Source: a bacterium (GTDB taxonomy: Bacteria > Hinthialibacterota > Hinthialibacteria > Hinthialibacterales > Hinthialibacteraceae). From it: DNA of 64,000 bases. The notes beneath the pieces were generated by a model. That model was not told where the DNA came from. It saw nothing but the letters and a program-made list of their open reading frames with translations, and did no database searches. Positions 9,283-17,897 of this stretch are shown in pieces. Position 1 is the first letter of the stretch. Each line of letters begins with the position of its first letter. The DNA lies in contig WGLV01000041.1 in the NCBI GenBank assembly GCA_016125385.1, positions 1-64,000 of the forward strand, in the 5' to 3' direction. The translations under genes and the position numbers were made by a program.

Positions 9283-10451
9283 GGTTGAGCCTCCCGCTCC
9301 CGCCCCGGTAAAGCGAGCGAGGTTTTGCCGGTTTTCAGACCGGGCCAGTACCCGGCGCCGCTTGCGCGGGCGAGGCCGTGGCCGGTCCCGATCCAGAGAT
9401 CGTCCCCGAGAAAGTCGCAGGTGATGATGAAATGATTGGGCAGCGTCAATTCGACCGGTTGGGTCCGAACGGTATCCGCGCCGATGGAGATCTTCGCCGT
9501 CCAGCTCTCGGCTTCGTCGGACTCCCGGTAGTACGAAACCCACGTATCGGTCTCGAAATCAACCAGTGCGGAAAGCCCCTTGTCGGTGCAGTTATAAACC
9601 GTTGTCGCGCTGCGGCCCTTGGCGAAGTTGATAAAGTTGCTGCGCAGCCCGCTGTCGTGGTCCATATAGCCGCGCCAGTGTCTTCCGTCATAACGGCTGA
9701 GACCGAAGTAGGTCGACGCCCACAGAATACGGTCGATGAAAGATACCGAGGTGGTGATGATGTGAATGAGACCGTCATCGCGGTAGAGGTCGATTTCCAT
9801 CTCGCCGTCGGGGTCGTGATGATCGGTCCAGCGGTCGGCGGCGACGTCGTACTCAAGTACGCCCCCGCCCCACACGGCCAGGTATACCTGATTGGTCTCC
9901 TTGCATGAATCGATGTTATAACACCAGATTTCATCCATCGGCGCGTTCTTTTCGGTATAGATGTTCCATTCGCCTGTGACGGTGTTATACCGGCTGGTTC
10001 CCGCCGTGGTCGCGATCCAGACGTCGTCGTTCAGAATGGTGAGGCCATAGACGACGTCGTTGACCAGTCCGCTGTTCAATTGAGTGAAATGATCGAACCG
10101 GCCGCCGCTGAACCGCGCCACGCCGCCGCCGAACAGTCCGAGCCAGACCTCGCCGGTTTTTTCTGAAACGGCGATGCCGCTCACCACGCGCCAGGGCAGT
10201 CCATCATCTTCGGTCCAGCTCGTCCAGCGTCCCTCTTCATACAGCGCGAGTCCCCCCTCGGTCCCGGCCCAGAGGCGGTCGCCATCGGCTTTGAGTGAGA
10301 AGATGTGGTCGTTCGGCAAGCCGTCTTTCACGTAAAACGTTTGCCAGTCGGCATAGACGAACGGCTCGCCTTTCAGTTCAACGCCAATAGCGTTCAACAT
10401 CGGAATCATCGCCAGTACCGAAATCAGCCCGATTATCCATCGCCGAACCAT
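9279..10451 (-). CDS. Exported beta-propeller protein (two-component-regulator propeller repeats)
   Basis: This 390-residue protein starts with a hydrophobic signal peptide (WIIGLISVLAMIPMLNAIG). A repeated unit of about 45-50 residues follows with the pattern DGLPNDHIFSLKADGDRLWAGTEGGLALYEEGRW. This is the reg_prop unit found in the periplasmic sensor of hybrid two-component systems, but no kinase or membrane domain is attached. At least six such blades can be followed. The ATG at 10451 has AAGGAG seven bases upstream; two earlier in-frame ATGs sit on or before that site. It lies 42 nt after the ten-haem cytochrome gene and overlaps the next gene by 4 nt. A docking or sensing scaffold is a reasonable inference. 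Confidence 0.85.
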   Translation of the reverse strand: MVRRWIIGLISVLAMIPMLNAIGVELKGEPFVYADWQTFYVKDGLPNDHIFSLKADGDRLWAGTEGGLALYEEGRWTSWTEDDGLPWRVVSGIAVSEKTGEVWLGLFGGGVARFSGGRFDHFTQLNSGLVNDVVYGLTILNDDVWIATTAGTSRYNTVTGEWNIYTEKNAPMDEIWCYNIDSCKETNQVYLAVWGGGVLEYDVAADRWTDHHDPDGEMEIDLYRDDGLIHIITTSVSFIDRILWASTYFGLSRYDGRHWRGYMDHDSGLRSNFINFAKGRSATTVYNCTDKGLSALVDFETDTWVSYYRESDEAESWTAKISIGADTVRTQPVELTLPNHFIITCDFLGDDLWIGTGHGLARASGAGYWPGLKTGKTSLALPGREREAQP

Positions 10452-10493
10452 CGTCATTCTCCTTCTCATCGCGCCGCTTATTTCATGAGGCTT

Positions 10494-13331
10494 TCAGAGC
10501 GTTTTCAAAAACTCGACCAGATCGTTCAACTGGTCTTTCGTCATGTCGTTGGTCACGCCGTGCGTATCGTACGGGTTAAATCGCGTCCAGATTTCCTCCA
10601 GCGATGGCACCCGCCCGTCGTGCAGATAGGGCGCCGTCTGGTAGCAGTTGTTCAACTGCGGCACGTCAAACTCGCCATGCACGTCGAGCGGCGATTGCGT
10701 CCCCACGTCGGCGACCTCACGGCTGGTATAAAACGGAGCGGGGTGACAGGTGGAGCAGCGATTCGCTTCGGGAATCTCTTCGCCGCGGTTATTCGTTGTA
10801 CGGTAAAAGATCGCTTTACCGCGCCGCTGAGGATCGGTCAGCTGATCACCGGTGCGAAAACGGTTGGGCGGCAGCGGAATCGTGCAGATGTATCGGTCGA
10901 GCGCCTGCGCCTGCTCGGGCGTGAAAGGATCGATCCGCGTGAAAAAGACGGCCAGACGCGGGCCGCACTGCCGCTTCAGCGTCGGGTTGGTACCTTCCCA
11001 TTTGAACGGCGCGGTATCGAGAATGCCGCGCAAAGACCGGTTATCGACGGGTTGCACGCCGATGCCGTCGGGCTCAATGTCATACGTAATCGCGTCGATG
11101 CCGCCGTCGGGGTGACACGAATGGCAGGAGAACTGCCGCCCGAAGGTCACCAGTGCGCTGTGGAAGATGCGTTCGCCCTCGCGCGTTTCGGTAATCTCAC
11201 GCGGCCCGCCCAGATCGATAACACGGACGCGTTGCTGCGTCCGCGCGTCGATGACCGAGATCGCGTCATCAAGGCCGTCCGCTACGTAGATAAAACGCCC
11301 GTCAGGCGAAGCAGCCAGGCCGCGCGGAGAGTTCCCCACCGGGATGCGCGCGATGACGTATTCAGTGCTGACGCCGAAATGGTTCGGCAGCCGTTCTTTC
11401 CGATCCCGGTCGGAAGCCGCGTTTAACACGGCTTTCAATTTCTCCACGTCGATCACCGCGACCTGGTTAACCCCGCCGCCGCTGACGTAGGCGTAACGTC
11501 CATCCGCGCGGAAAACCACGTCCGTCGGATCGGCGAAAAAACGGTCCGGCCCATCGATCAGCAGTTGATCGGTGCGCCCGTCTTTCCAGATGACGCCCAA
11601 TCCATTGGTCATCACCCAGCCTTGCGTAACACGCGTCATCGGGACGAGATTCTTCGTGCGGATCAGCGTACAGAGCGTGATCTCGCCATCCGGCGAAGCA
11701 GCCACGCCTTGAATGAGATTGGCGCCGGAAAACATCCGGCGGTCGCGCACCACGCCGCGCCGGGCGTCGATGACCGAAACCTCCGACAGCGAAGGTTCCC
11801 TGAAGCCGACGAAGTGAGAAAGATTGTTGGTCACGAACAGGCGGACGCCATCCGCCGAAGGCATTATGGCCCACGCGCCGCGCGCGGCGGTGAGGCGCTT
11901 GCTCTCCAGACCGGAGGCAAGATCGATTACCGAAACGTCTTCCGAACCGCAGTTGACCACATAAAGCGTTTTCCCATCCGGCGTGGCGTACAGCCCGTGA
12001 GGTTCATCGCCGGTGGAGAGCGTACGCAACACGTCGAATGTGGCCGCGTCAATCTCCGATACTGAATCCGAACCGCGGTTCGATACATACACCCGCCGTT
12101 CGTCGGCGGAGAGACAAACCCCATGTGGCTGGTTCTGAATCTCGATCTCGCGAAGAACGGCGCCCGATTCCGTATCAACCACCATCAGGCTGTCCGACGC
12201 CTCACACGCCACATACAGCGTCTTTCCATCGTGTGAAACAGCGAGATTCCAAGGCGTTTTGTATTCCGGCTCGGTCGCGTATTCGGCCTTGGGCGGACGA
12301 ATGGCCAGCATGGCGGCGCCGGGATCGAATGCCTTTCCGTGTGCGCGCTCAGACTCATGACAACCGACGCAGGTTTGCTCGCTCACCTCGCGCAGACCGG
12401 CTTTGCGCGACGCCTCCCGATCCAACATGACCTCGCGTGAGGCGTATTCGCTTCCCGGCCCGTGGCAGCTCTCGCACTGCACGCCATCCGCCGCGTCGAA
12501 TGATTCCAGAAAACGCCCGGCGGGCTCGCCGAAACCGGCGGTGTGACATTCCAGACAGACGGGCGCGTCCTGCGGATTGGAGGTGATCCCTCGCTCCAGC
12601 GCGAGTTCGCGGGCGCGCGCCGTTCCCAGCGCGGCGTAGGCGAACGAGTGTTTCCGCGTCCGCCACAGGCTGAATGAACACGCCGCCTCCCCGGCTAGAT
12701 GGCACTCGGAGCAGGCCAGCGCACCAATGTACTTCGGGCCTTCCAGCGGCGCGGTTTTTTCACGCGATCGATGTATGAGAGGGCCGTCCTCGCCGAGATG
12801 TTGAATTTCCTTCAGAGCGTCTTCATACACAAACGGCTTTGAGCCCAACACGGATGTATGCGAGCCTTTATCCTTATGGCAAATCAGACAAAAACGCTCT
12901 CCCGGCATACGCAGTCCGGCGGCGCGGGCGGCGACGGGGTTCTTCATGATCGCTTCATCCATATACTCGCTGCCGGGGCCGTGACAGGCTTCGCACTGCA
13001 TGCCGTCTTCAAAGTGAAATCCCGCGTCGCGCCGCCAGGCTTCCGTGTCCGGCGCGGTGGTGTGACAACCAAGGCAGATGGGACTTTTGAAGGGATCGAC
13101 GTCGACGCCGGAGAGCCGAGCGATCTCGGCGGCTTCGGGCTTGCCCAGCGCGGCGTAGGCGGCGGCGTGTTTCGACAAGCGCCAGCGGTTGAACTGATTG
13201 CGGTAGGTCACATCGTTATGACATTCCCGGCACGCGGCTTCGCCCATATATATGCGATCCACCGCGAACGCGCCCACCGCCGCGGCAAGCAGTACTGCCC
13301 CGATAACAAAACAACCAGCCGCGCGCATCAT
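10494..13331 (-). CDS. Ten-haem c-type cytochrome fused to a YVTN beta-propeller and a di-haem peroxidase-like module
   Basis: This 945-residue exported protein combines three modules. Residues 30-330 hold eight CXXCH motifs (C34, C86, C113, C148, C207, C259, C286, C321) in two similarly spaced sets of four, so the N-terminal tetrahaem unit has been duplicated, as in cytochrome c554-like multihaem proteins. Residues about 345-720 are a YVTN/NHL beta-propeller (TPDGKTLYVVNCGSEDVSVIDL type blades). The C-terminal 230 residues carry two more CXXCH (near 738, and 859-863) in a cytochrome-c-peroxidase/MauG-like context (SCHPDGG; TAPYLHDGRVPSLEE). A signal peptide is present. It overlaps the upstream gene by 4 nt. 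It should move electrons in the periplasm or at the cell surface; the substrate is unknown. Confidence 0.92.
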   Translation of the reverse strand: MMRAAGCFVIGAVLLAAAVGAFAVDRIYMGEAACRECHNDVTYRNQFNRWRLSKHAAAYAALGKPEAAEIARLSGVDVDPFKSPICLGCHTTAPDTEAWRRDAGFHFEDGMQCEACHGPGSEYMDEAIMKNPVAARAAGLRMPGERFCLICHKDKGSHTSVLGSKPFVYEDALKEIQHLGEDGPLIHRSREKTAPLEGPKYIGALACSECHLAGEAACSFSLWRTRKHSFAYAALGTARARELALERGITSNPQDAPVCLECHTAGFGEPAGRFLESFDAADGVQCESCHGPGSEYASREVMLDREASRKAGLREVSEQTCVGCHESERAHGKAFDPGAAMLAIRPPKAEYATEPEYKTPWNLAVSHDGKTLYVACEASDSLMVVDTESGAVLREIEIQNQPHGVCLSADERRVYVSNRGSDSVSEIDAATFDVLRTLSTGDEPHGLYATPDGKTLYVVNCGSEDVSVIDLASGLESKRLTAARGAWAIMPSADGVRLFVTNNLSHFVGFREPSLSEVSVIDARRGVVRDRRMFSGANLIQGVAASPDGEITLCTLIRTKNLVPMTRVTQGWVMTNGLGVIWKDGRTDQLLIDGPDRFFADPTDVVFRADGRYAYVSGGGVNQVAVIDVEKLKAVLNAASDRDRKERLPNHFGVSTEYVIARIPVGNSPRGLAASPDGRFIYVADGLDDAISVIDARTQQRVRVIDLGGPREITETREGERIFHSALVTFGRQFSCHSCHPDGGIDAITYDIEPDGIGVQPVDNRSLRGILDTAPFKWEGTNPTLKRQCGPRLAVFFTRIDPFTPEQAQALDRYICTIPLPPNRFRTGDQLTDPQRRGKAIFYRTTNNRGEEIPEANRCSTCHPAPFYTSREVADVGTQSPLDVHGEFDVPQLNNCYQTAPYLHDGRVPSLEEIWTRFNPYDTHGVTNDMTKDQLNDLVEFLKTL

Positions 13332-14968
13332 GGCCGGGAGGCGCCTCCTTCGCGTGGTTCGGTCACGGTTAACGACTGATTCGCTTTGACGCTCTCAAGA
13401 ATCTGCGTCTCGCCGCCCGGCCAACGGATTTCAATATGCTCCGCTTCACCGGCGTTCCCCAGCCCGAAATGCTGCATCCGGCTGCTTTGCGAAAGATAGC
13501 CGGAACTGCTGGTTACATAGCGCGTCTGCGTAAGCCCACCGGCGGTCAGGCGAATTACCGCACCGTAGGCGTCGCGGTTTCCGGTGGTTCCCACCAGCAG
13601 AATTTTCAGCCACGATCGCGCGGTACCGCCATCGTTTCGCAATAACCGGACGCGATCGTTGAGATTGATGGTCAATAGATCGAGATCGCCGTCGCCGTCA
13701 TAATCGGCCAACGCGGAACCGCGCGTCACGAATTTGCTTTGAAAGGCGTCTCCCAAAGCAGACGATACGTCTTCAAACCGCTCGCCATGACGGTTGAGAA
13801 AGAGCAGGTCTTCTTCGGGATCGAGTTTGTGGCTGTCGCCGTTCGACAGGAATATGTCGATCCACCCATCGCGGTCGAAGTCAAAAAAGTTACCCGACCA
13901 GCTGGTGTATTGTCCGCAGACGGAGGCGACGCCCGCCTTGTTGCTCATTTCTTCGAAATATCCCTGGCCGGTATTTCGGTAGAGGCAACAGTAGGTCATG
14001 TCGGGCACGAGCAGATCGAGAAAACCGTCGAGATTAAAATCGCCGAACTCGGGCCCCATCGCCGCCTGCGCCTCGCCGTTCTGGCCAAAGGCGGTGGCGG
14101 TGGTGAGTGCGATGTTCTCAAACGTCCCATCGCCGTTGTTGTGATAGAGATAGTTTTCCATCGCGTCGTTAGCGACGAAGATATCCACCCAGCCGTCGTT
14201 ATCGATGTCGCTGGTCGCGACGCCCATCGCACGTCCATCGGGGTTGATCAGCCCGGCTTGTTCGGTCACGTCTTCAAAGGTCCCATCCCCGCGATTGTGA
14301 TACAACACGTCCTGCACGCCGGGGTACGACAACGGCCCGGGAAACTTGTCGGGCGCATAATAATATGTGTAATTGGGGTCCCACTTCAGATAGTTGCCGA
14401 CGTATAGATCGAGCCAGCCGTCACGGTCGTAATCGAAGAATGAACAACCGATGCCCCATCGGTCGTCCACGACGCCCGCCGCCTCGGTTACGTTCGTGAA
14501 GGTTCCATCGCCGTTGTTGCGGTAAAGCGCGTTGGGGCCGTAGTTGGTGACGAACAGATCGTCGTCTCCGTCATTGTCATAGTCTCCCGTCACGCAACCC
14601 ATGCCGAATCCCGCATCCCCCACCCCCGCCGCTTCGGTTACGTCCGTGAACGTTCCATCTCCGTTATTGCGGTAGAGCGCGTTATGCAGTTTCCCTTCAT
14701 TGAGCCGCCCCCGAATATTGCTGACGCCCTTCAGATAACACCCATTAACGAGATACACGTCGGGCCAGCCGTCGTTGTCGTAATCGAAAAACGCGCAACC
14801 GGCGCCGGTCGATTCGATGATGTTGTCGAGCGCGTCGTCGCCGATGCTGTGACGAAAAACCAGTCCCGCCTCGGAGGTCACATCGGTGAAATGAGGAAGT
14901 TCATCCCCATATCCCGCCACGGCGGCGACTCCCATGAAGATCGCCATTGATACGAACGACTGCTTCAT
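13328..14968 (-). CDS. CRTAC1 family protein: FG-GAP/VCBS beta-propeller with ASPIC/UnbV C-terminal domain
   Basis: This 546-residue secreted protein has a short signal peptide, then seven or so FG-GAP repeats with calcium-binding DxDxDG loops (FFDYDNDGWPDVYLVNG; GDYDNDGDDDLFVTNYG). Between them sits the motif LYRNNGDGTFTDVTEAAGV, nearly identical in consecutive copies. The C-terminal part (about 455-530) is an ASPIC/UnbV domain (WLKILLVG; DAYGAVIRLT; LGLGNAGEAEHIEIRWPGG type). Such proteins are common in Planctomycetota and Acidobacteriota and are thought to act in binding or adhesion. The ATG at 14968 overlaps the upstream TGA by one base, with GGAAGG upstream; a GTG three bases earlier is an alternative. 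Confidence 0.92.
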   Translation of the reverse strand: MKQSFVSMAIFMGVAAVAGYGDELPHFTDVTSEAGLVFRHSIGDDALDNIIESTGAGCAFFDYDNDGWPDVYLVNGCYLKGVSNIRGRLNEGKLHNALYRNNGDGTFTDVTEAAGVGDAGFGMGCVTGDYDNDGDDDLFVTNYGPNALYRNNGDGTFTNVTEAAGVVDDRWGIGCSFFDYDRDGWLDLYVGNYLKWDPNYTYYYAPDKFPGPLSYPGVQDVLYHNRGDGTFEDVTEQAGLINPDGRAMGVATSDIDNDGWVDIFVANDAMENYLYHNNGDGTFENIALTTATAFGQNGEAQAAMGPEFGDFNLDGFLDLLVPDMTYCCLYRNTGQGYFEEMSNKAGVASVCGQYTSWSGNFFDFDRDGWIDIFLSNGDSHKLDPEEDLLFLNRHGERFEDVSSALGDAFQSKFVTRGSALADYDGDGDLDLLTINLNDRVRLLRNDGGTARSWLKILLVGTTGNRDAYGAVIRLTAGGLTQTRYVTSSSGYLSQSSRMQHFGLGNAGEAEHIEIRWPGGETQILESVKANQSLTVTEPREGGASRP

Positions 14969-16425
14969 CACGGCTTTTCCTTCCCTTCCAGAACGACCCT
15001 GGATGCCGGCGTCAACAATTTGACGGGGGGCTTGGTCACCGCCTGAACCAGACGGTTCGGCGGCGCCAGCTCGGGGTCTTCATGACAACCGATGCATCCG
15101 CGCCGTTCGCCAGGCCTCACCCAAGTCCAGGCGGCCTGTGTCGCGACGGTGTTCCCTTCTGAATCGAGCAACTGAAACGCCAGCGGCGAATTCGCCGGAA
15201 CGAGCAGATGAAACGAGCCGTCTTCTTCCACCGGCGCATCGCCCAATAACCAGGCGGCGCCGGTCTCCGGCGCGGCGGTGAGGACGCGCACCTGTTTGAT
15301 GGAACCGGGCTGCAATCCGCTGACATCGGGGAGCTGGCTCTCATATACGTTCAGGCAATAAATTTCTCCGGCGTCTTTCTCGATATTCACCACGCTCGAA
15401 CGCCCGCTGGGCGCGGCGTGAGCGCGCTGAATCGCCGCGCCGAAACAGTGCCATTCATGCGATGCGAAAACCGAGGACCATGAGGCCTCATCCGCATCCA
15501 TCGTAAGCAGCGCGTAAGGTTCTTCGTCGCCATCTCTACGATGCGAAACCAGCAGGGCGCCCTCATCGATTGCGCATGGATCGAGAAACGTTCCGTCATC
15601 CGACAGCAGGCGTTTCGAGTGCATGGGACGCTGTTGTGAAACGCTGGCGAGCGCGCCGCCGCCAAGCCCGTCGGGCGAATCGCTTTCAATGAAGTACAGC
15701 GTTTCATTAGAAGACGCGGCGGGCTGAACTGCATACCGCGTAAAACCGGCGCCGATCGCGTATGCCATACCGTCTGTGCCGTCGATGTTCACCGCCAGCA
15801 GAGAAAACGCATCCCGCGCTCCGGGAAATGCCGTGCGGCTTGAATAAACCACGCGCCCATTGGGGAGAAGCGCGGGGGTGCAATCGTCGCCCATATTGCT
15901 GGTGATTCGCTGGACGCCGCTGCCATCCAGTCCGCAGGCGAACAGGGCGAGCGCGTTGGCCCGCGCGTCCGGCGCGGCGAAAATCAGGCGTAGGGTGGGG
16001 CTGGCGTCGTTCAGATGAAACAGCGAACCGGCGTATCGCGGCGAAATCGCGTTCTCTACGCCGGTCTGGATGGGGTGTGCTTCCAGATCGCCCAGATTCA
16101 TCCGCCACAGCGACCACGCATCACCGGGCGCCCGCCGCGCGGTGAAAAGCATCTCAGCGCCGTCGAATGAAATCTCCGGATCGAGCGCTGATTCAAAATC
16201 ATCCGTCAGCGTCTGAATATCCCCGTTCACCAGCCGAACGATTCGGCAGCCATCCACATAACGAGCCTGCGGGCTGTAGGGCTCGGTGAGATCGATCGCG
16301 CCGGCTGGCGCCTGAACGAAAATGATGGGGGCGCTCGCCCATGCGGACGCGATCAATCCGAGCCACGCTCCCAACAACGCGAACCGCGCGCCCCACCGTT
16401 GAAAGCATGCGATCGGGCGGTTCAT
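14968..16425 (-). CDS. HzsA-related monohaem protein (hydrazine synthase alpha-subunit-like) with PD40-type repeats
   Basis: This 485-residue exported protein has a signal peptide (FALLGAWLGLIASAWASA), then a WD40-like/PD40 beta-propeller. The C-terminal segment PANSPLAFQLLDSEGNTV... WTWVRPGERRGCIGCHEDP is the signature of the HzsA middle/C-terminal domain and carries one c-type haem site, C444-H448. Real hydrazine synthase alpha subunits are larger, with two haems and partner subunits HzsB/HzsC, which are absent. This is therefore a relative, not evidence of anammox. Its ATG overlaps the stop of the Rid-like gene by one base (TAATG). It probably works in the periplasm with the cytochrome encoded downstream. 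Confidence 0.85.
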   Translation of the reverse strand: MNRPIACFQRWGARFALLGAWLGLIASAWASAPIIFVQAPAGAIDLTEPYSPQARYVDGCRIVRLVNGDIQTLTDDFESALDPEISFDGAEMLFTARRAPGDAWSLWRMNLGDLEAHPIQTGVENAISPRYAGSLFHLNDASPTLRLIFAAPDARANALALFACGLDGSGVQRITSNMGDDCTPALLPNGRVVYSSRTAFPGARDAFSLLAVNIDGTDGMAYAIGAGFTRYAVQPAASSNETLYFIESDSPDGLGGGALASVSQQRPMHSKRLLSDDGTFLDPCAIDEGALLVSHRRDGDEEPYALLTMDADEASWSSVFASHEWHCFGAAIQRAHAAPSGRSSVVNIEKDAGEIYCLNVYESQLPDVSGLQPGSIKQVRVLTAAPETGAAWLLGDAPVEEDGSFHLLVPANSPLAFQLLDSEGNTVATQAAWTWVRPGERRGCIGCHEDPELAPPNRLVQAVTKPPVKLLTPASRVVLEGKEKP

Positions 16426-17558
16426 TACGCTTCTCCCGGCAACACCAGCGCCGCATCCATCTCAAAGAGCAGTTCATCGCGGCATACGTCGGCGATGGTG
16501 ACCACGATCGATCGGAAATCGAGCCCCATGCTGGTGGCGATACGTGAAAACGCGGCAAGATCTTCGGCTCGTTTGAGAAACGCCGTGCCCTGATGAATTT
16601 GCGACAGCGCGGCGTGCTCGGTTTCGAGCAATACCTGAATGTTCAACAGCGTTCGGCGCGCCTGCGCTTCAAAATCGCCTTCATGCACGCTCTCGCCGTG
16701 CTCGTCAATCGACGCCGCGCCCGAAACGAAAATCGAGCGGCTTTCCGGCGAGCGGATCGAAATCGCCCGTGAAAACGCCGACCCGTATTCCGTCGCTTCG
16801 TTCTGCATGGGGTTAACCATACGCTTGACCTCCAGCGGCCGCCCCGGAATCTTGCGGATGGCGAGAAGGTCGAGCGTACAGCAATGTCCTTTGGGGTTAC
16901 GGCCCCAAATTCCCGTGCTGGCGGGAATCTCCGCCAGCGCCTTGCCGTTCATGATCCCCCATTGGGTAAAGAGCGCGTTTCGCGCCCGGTTGAAATCGGA
17001 ATACCAGTCCAGAATGTTTTCAAGATAAAACCAGGTGCGCTTGACGTCGGAAAACTCCCATCCTTCGTCACGCAGAATCTCATCCGCCAGCGCCATCGTG
17101 TCGCGCGCCGTTTGGCCTCGTCCCCTCGGCGCGACCGGCAACCCGGCGCCCGCGTCGGAAAGGAACAGATATTCGGCGTCCCGTCCTGTTATCCTCCGCC
17201 CCGCGCAACGCCCCGCGTGACGAACCGCTTGATCGAGCGAGCAGTTCAATCGCGGCGCCGCGATCAGATGAACGCCGGCGATCCCTTGCCCCTGCGCGGG
17301 AGCGCCTTCGATCCAGGTGGGCGACGGCGAGACCCGGCTCAGTTCGCCATACGCGGAGGCGCGCATTTCAAGCGCTTCCAGCGCGGTATCCGCCGAGCCG
17401 AAAATCCGCTCCTGCAACAAAACCAGATTACGCGCCCGCATAAACGCGGCGATATCATTAAACAACGCCCGGGCGCTTTCTTCCCTTGAAATGGATTTGG
17501 AATCCGGAACAGCGGTGATCAGAACCAGATCGAAGGATGAGTAGGATGCAAAAATCAT
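16425..17558 (-). CDS. Rid (YjgF/YER057c/UK114) superfamily protein, possibly chorismatase (FkbO/Hyg5)-like
   Basis: This 377-residue cytoplasmic protein opens the seven-gene operon. The C-terminal half resembles a Rid domain (SRSIFVSGAASIDEHGESVHEGDFEAQARRTLLNIQVLLE...). The N-terminal half is a weaker second Rid-like fold with FSDVKRTWFYLENILDWYSDFNRARNALFTQWG at the centre. Total length and the two-part organisation resemble the FkbO/Hyg5 chorismatases, which are Rid-fold enzymes that hydrolyse chorismate; simple RidA deaminases are about 130 residues. I cannot confirm the chorismate site. There is no signal peptide, which is odd because every other protein of the operon is exported. GGAG lies about 10 nt before the ATG. 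Confidence 0.78.
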   Translation of the reverse strand: MIFASYSSFDLVLITAVPDSKSISREESARALFNDIAAFMRARNLVLLQERIFGSADTALEALEMRASAYGELSRVSPSPTWIEGAPAQGQGIAGVHLIAAPRLNCSLDQAVRHAGRCAGRRITGRDAEYLFLSDAGAGLPVAPRGRGQTARDTMALADEILRDEGWEFSDVKRTWFYLENILDWYSDFNRARNALFTQWGIMNGKALAEIPASTGIWGRNPKGHCCTLDLLAIRKIPGRPLEVKRMVNPMQNEATEYGSAFSRAISIRSPESRSIFVSGAASIDEHGESVHEGDFEAQARRTLLNIQVLLETEHAALSQIHQGTAFLKRAEDLAAFSRIATSMGLDFRSIVVTIADVCRDELLFEMDAALVLPGEA

Positions 17559-17851
17559 TGATGCCGATTCTCCAAATCAGGATGGAAAAACTCTTGGATG
17601 GGGAGATCGAACAAGCTGGGCTGCTGCTCAAACAGCATCAAAAAAAACGCCGCCATGACCAAGTCCGGAATCGAGCCTGAAACGATCGGCGAACAATCAC
17701 GTTTAACGCACAATTCCCGCCTTTAAAAACCCGAACACGCCCTTGGCGAACTCAAAATCCCCATTCATTACAATAAAATCATGTGATTTAATTCTAAACA
17801 AAACTGCATTCCGCTTCAACAGGATGAAAGCAAAAAACCGCTCATTCGAAT
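17559..17851. other. Upstream region of the seven-gene operon
   Basis: This non-coding region precedes the minus-strand operon, so it must hold the operon promoter. AT content rises from about 17760 leftwards to the inverted repeat at 17852. I could not pick a convincing -35/-10 pair and saw no open frame or RNA gene. Confidence 0.35.
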
Positions 17852-17879
17852 ATATATTAAATTGATTTATTTAATATAT
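17852..17879. repeat. Perfect 11-bp AT-only inverted repeat
   Basis: ATATATTAAAT (17852-17862) is mirrored by ATTTAATATAT (17869-17879) around a 6-nt centre. It lies 18 bp past the stop codon of the minus-strand membrane protein gene and upstream of the seven-gene operon. It could be a weak terminator for the former or an operator for the latter; a pure A/T stem is poor for termination. Confidence 0.5.
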
Positions 17880-17897
17880 TTAGTAAACTATACTTTT

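Noticed and set aside
14968-16425. Evidence of anammox metabolism
   Set aside because: Only an HzsA-related protein is present, with one haem motif; hzsB, hzsC, hydrazine dehydrogenase and nitrite reductase are absent from the window.
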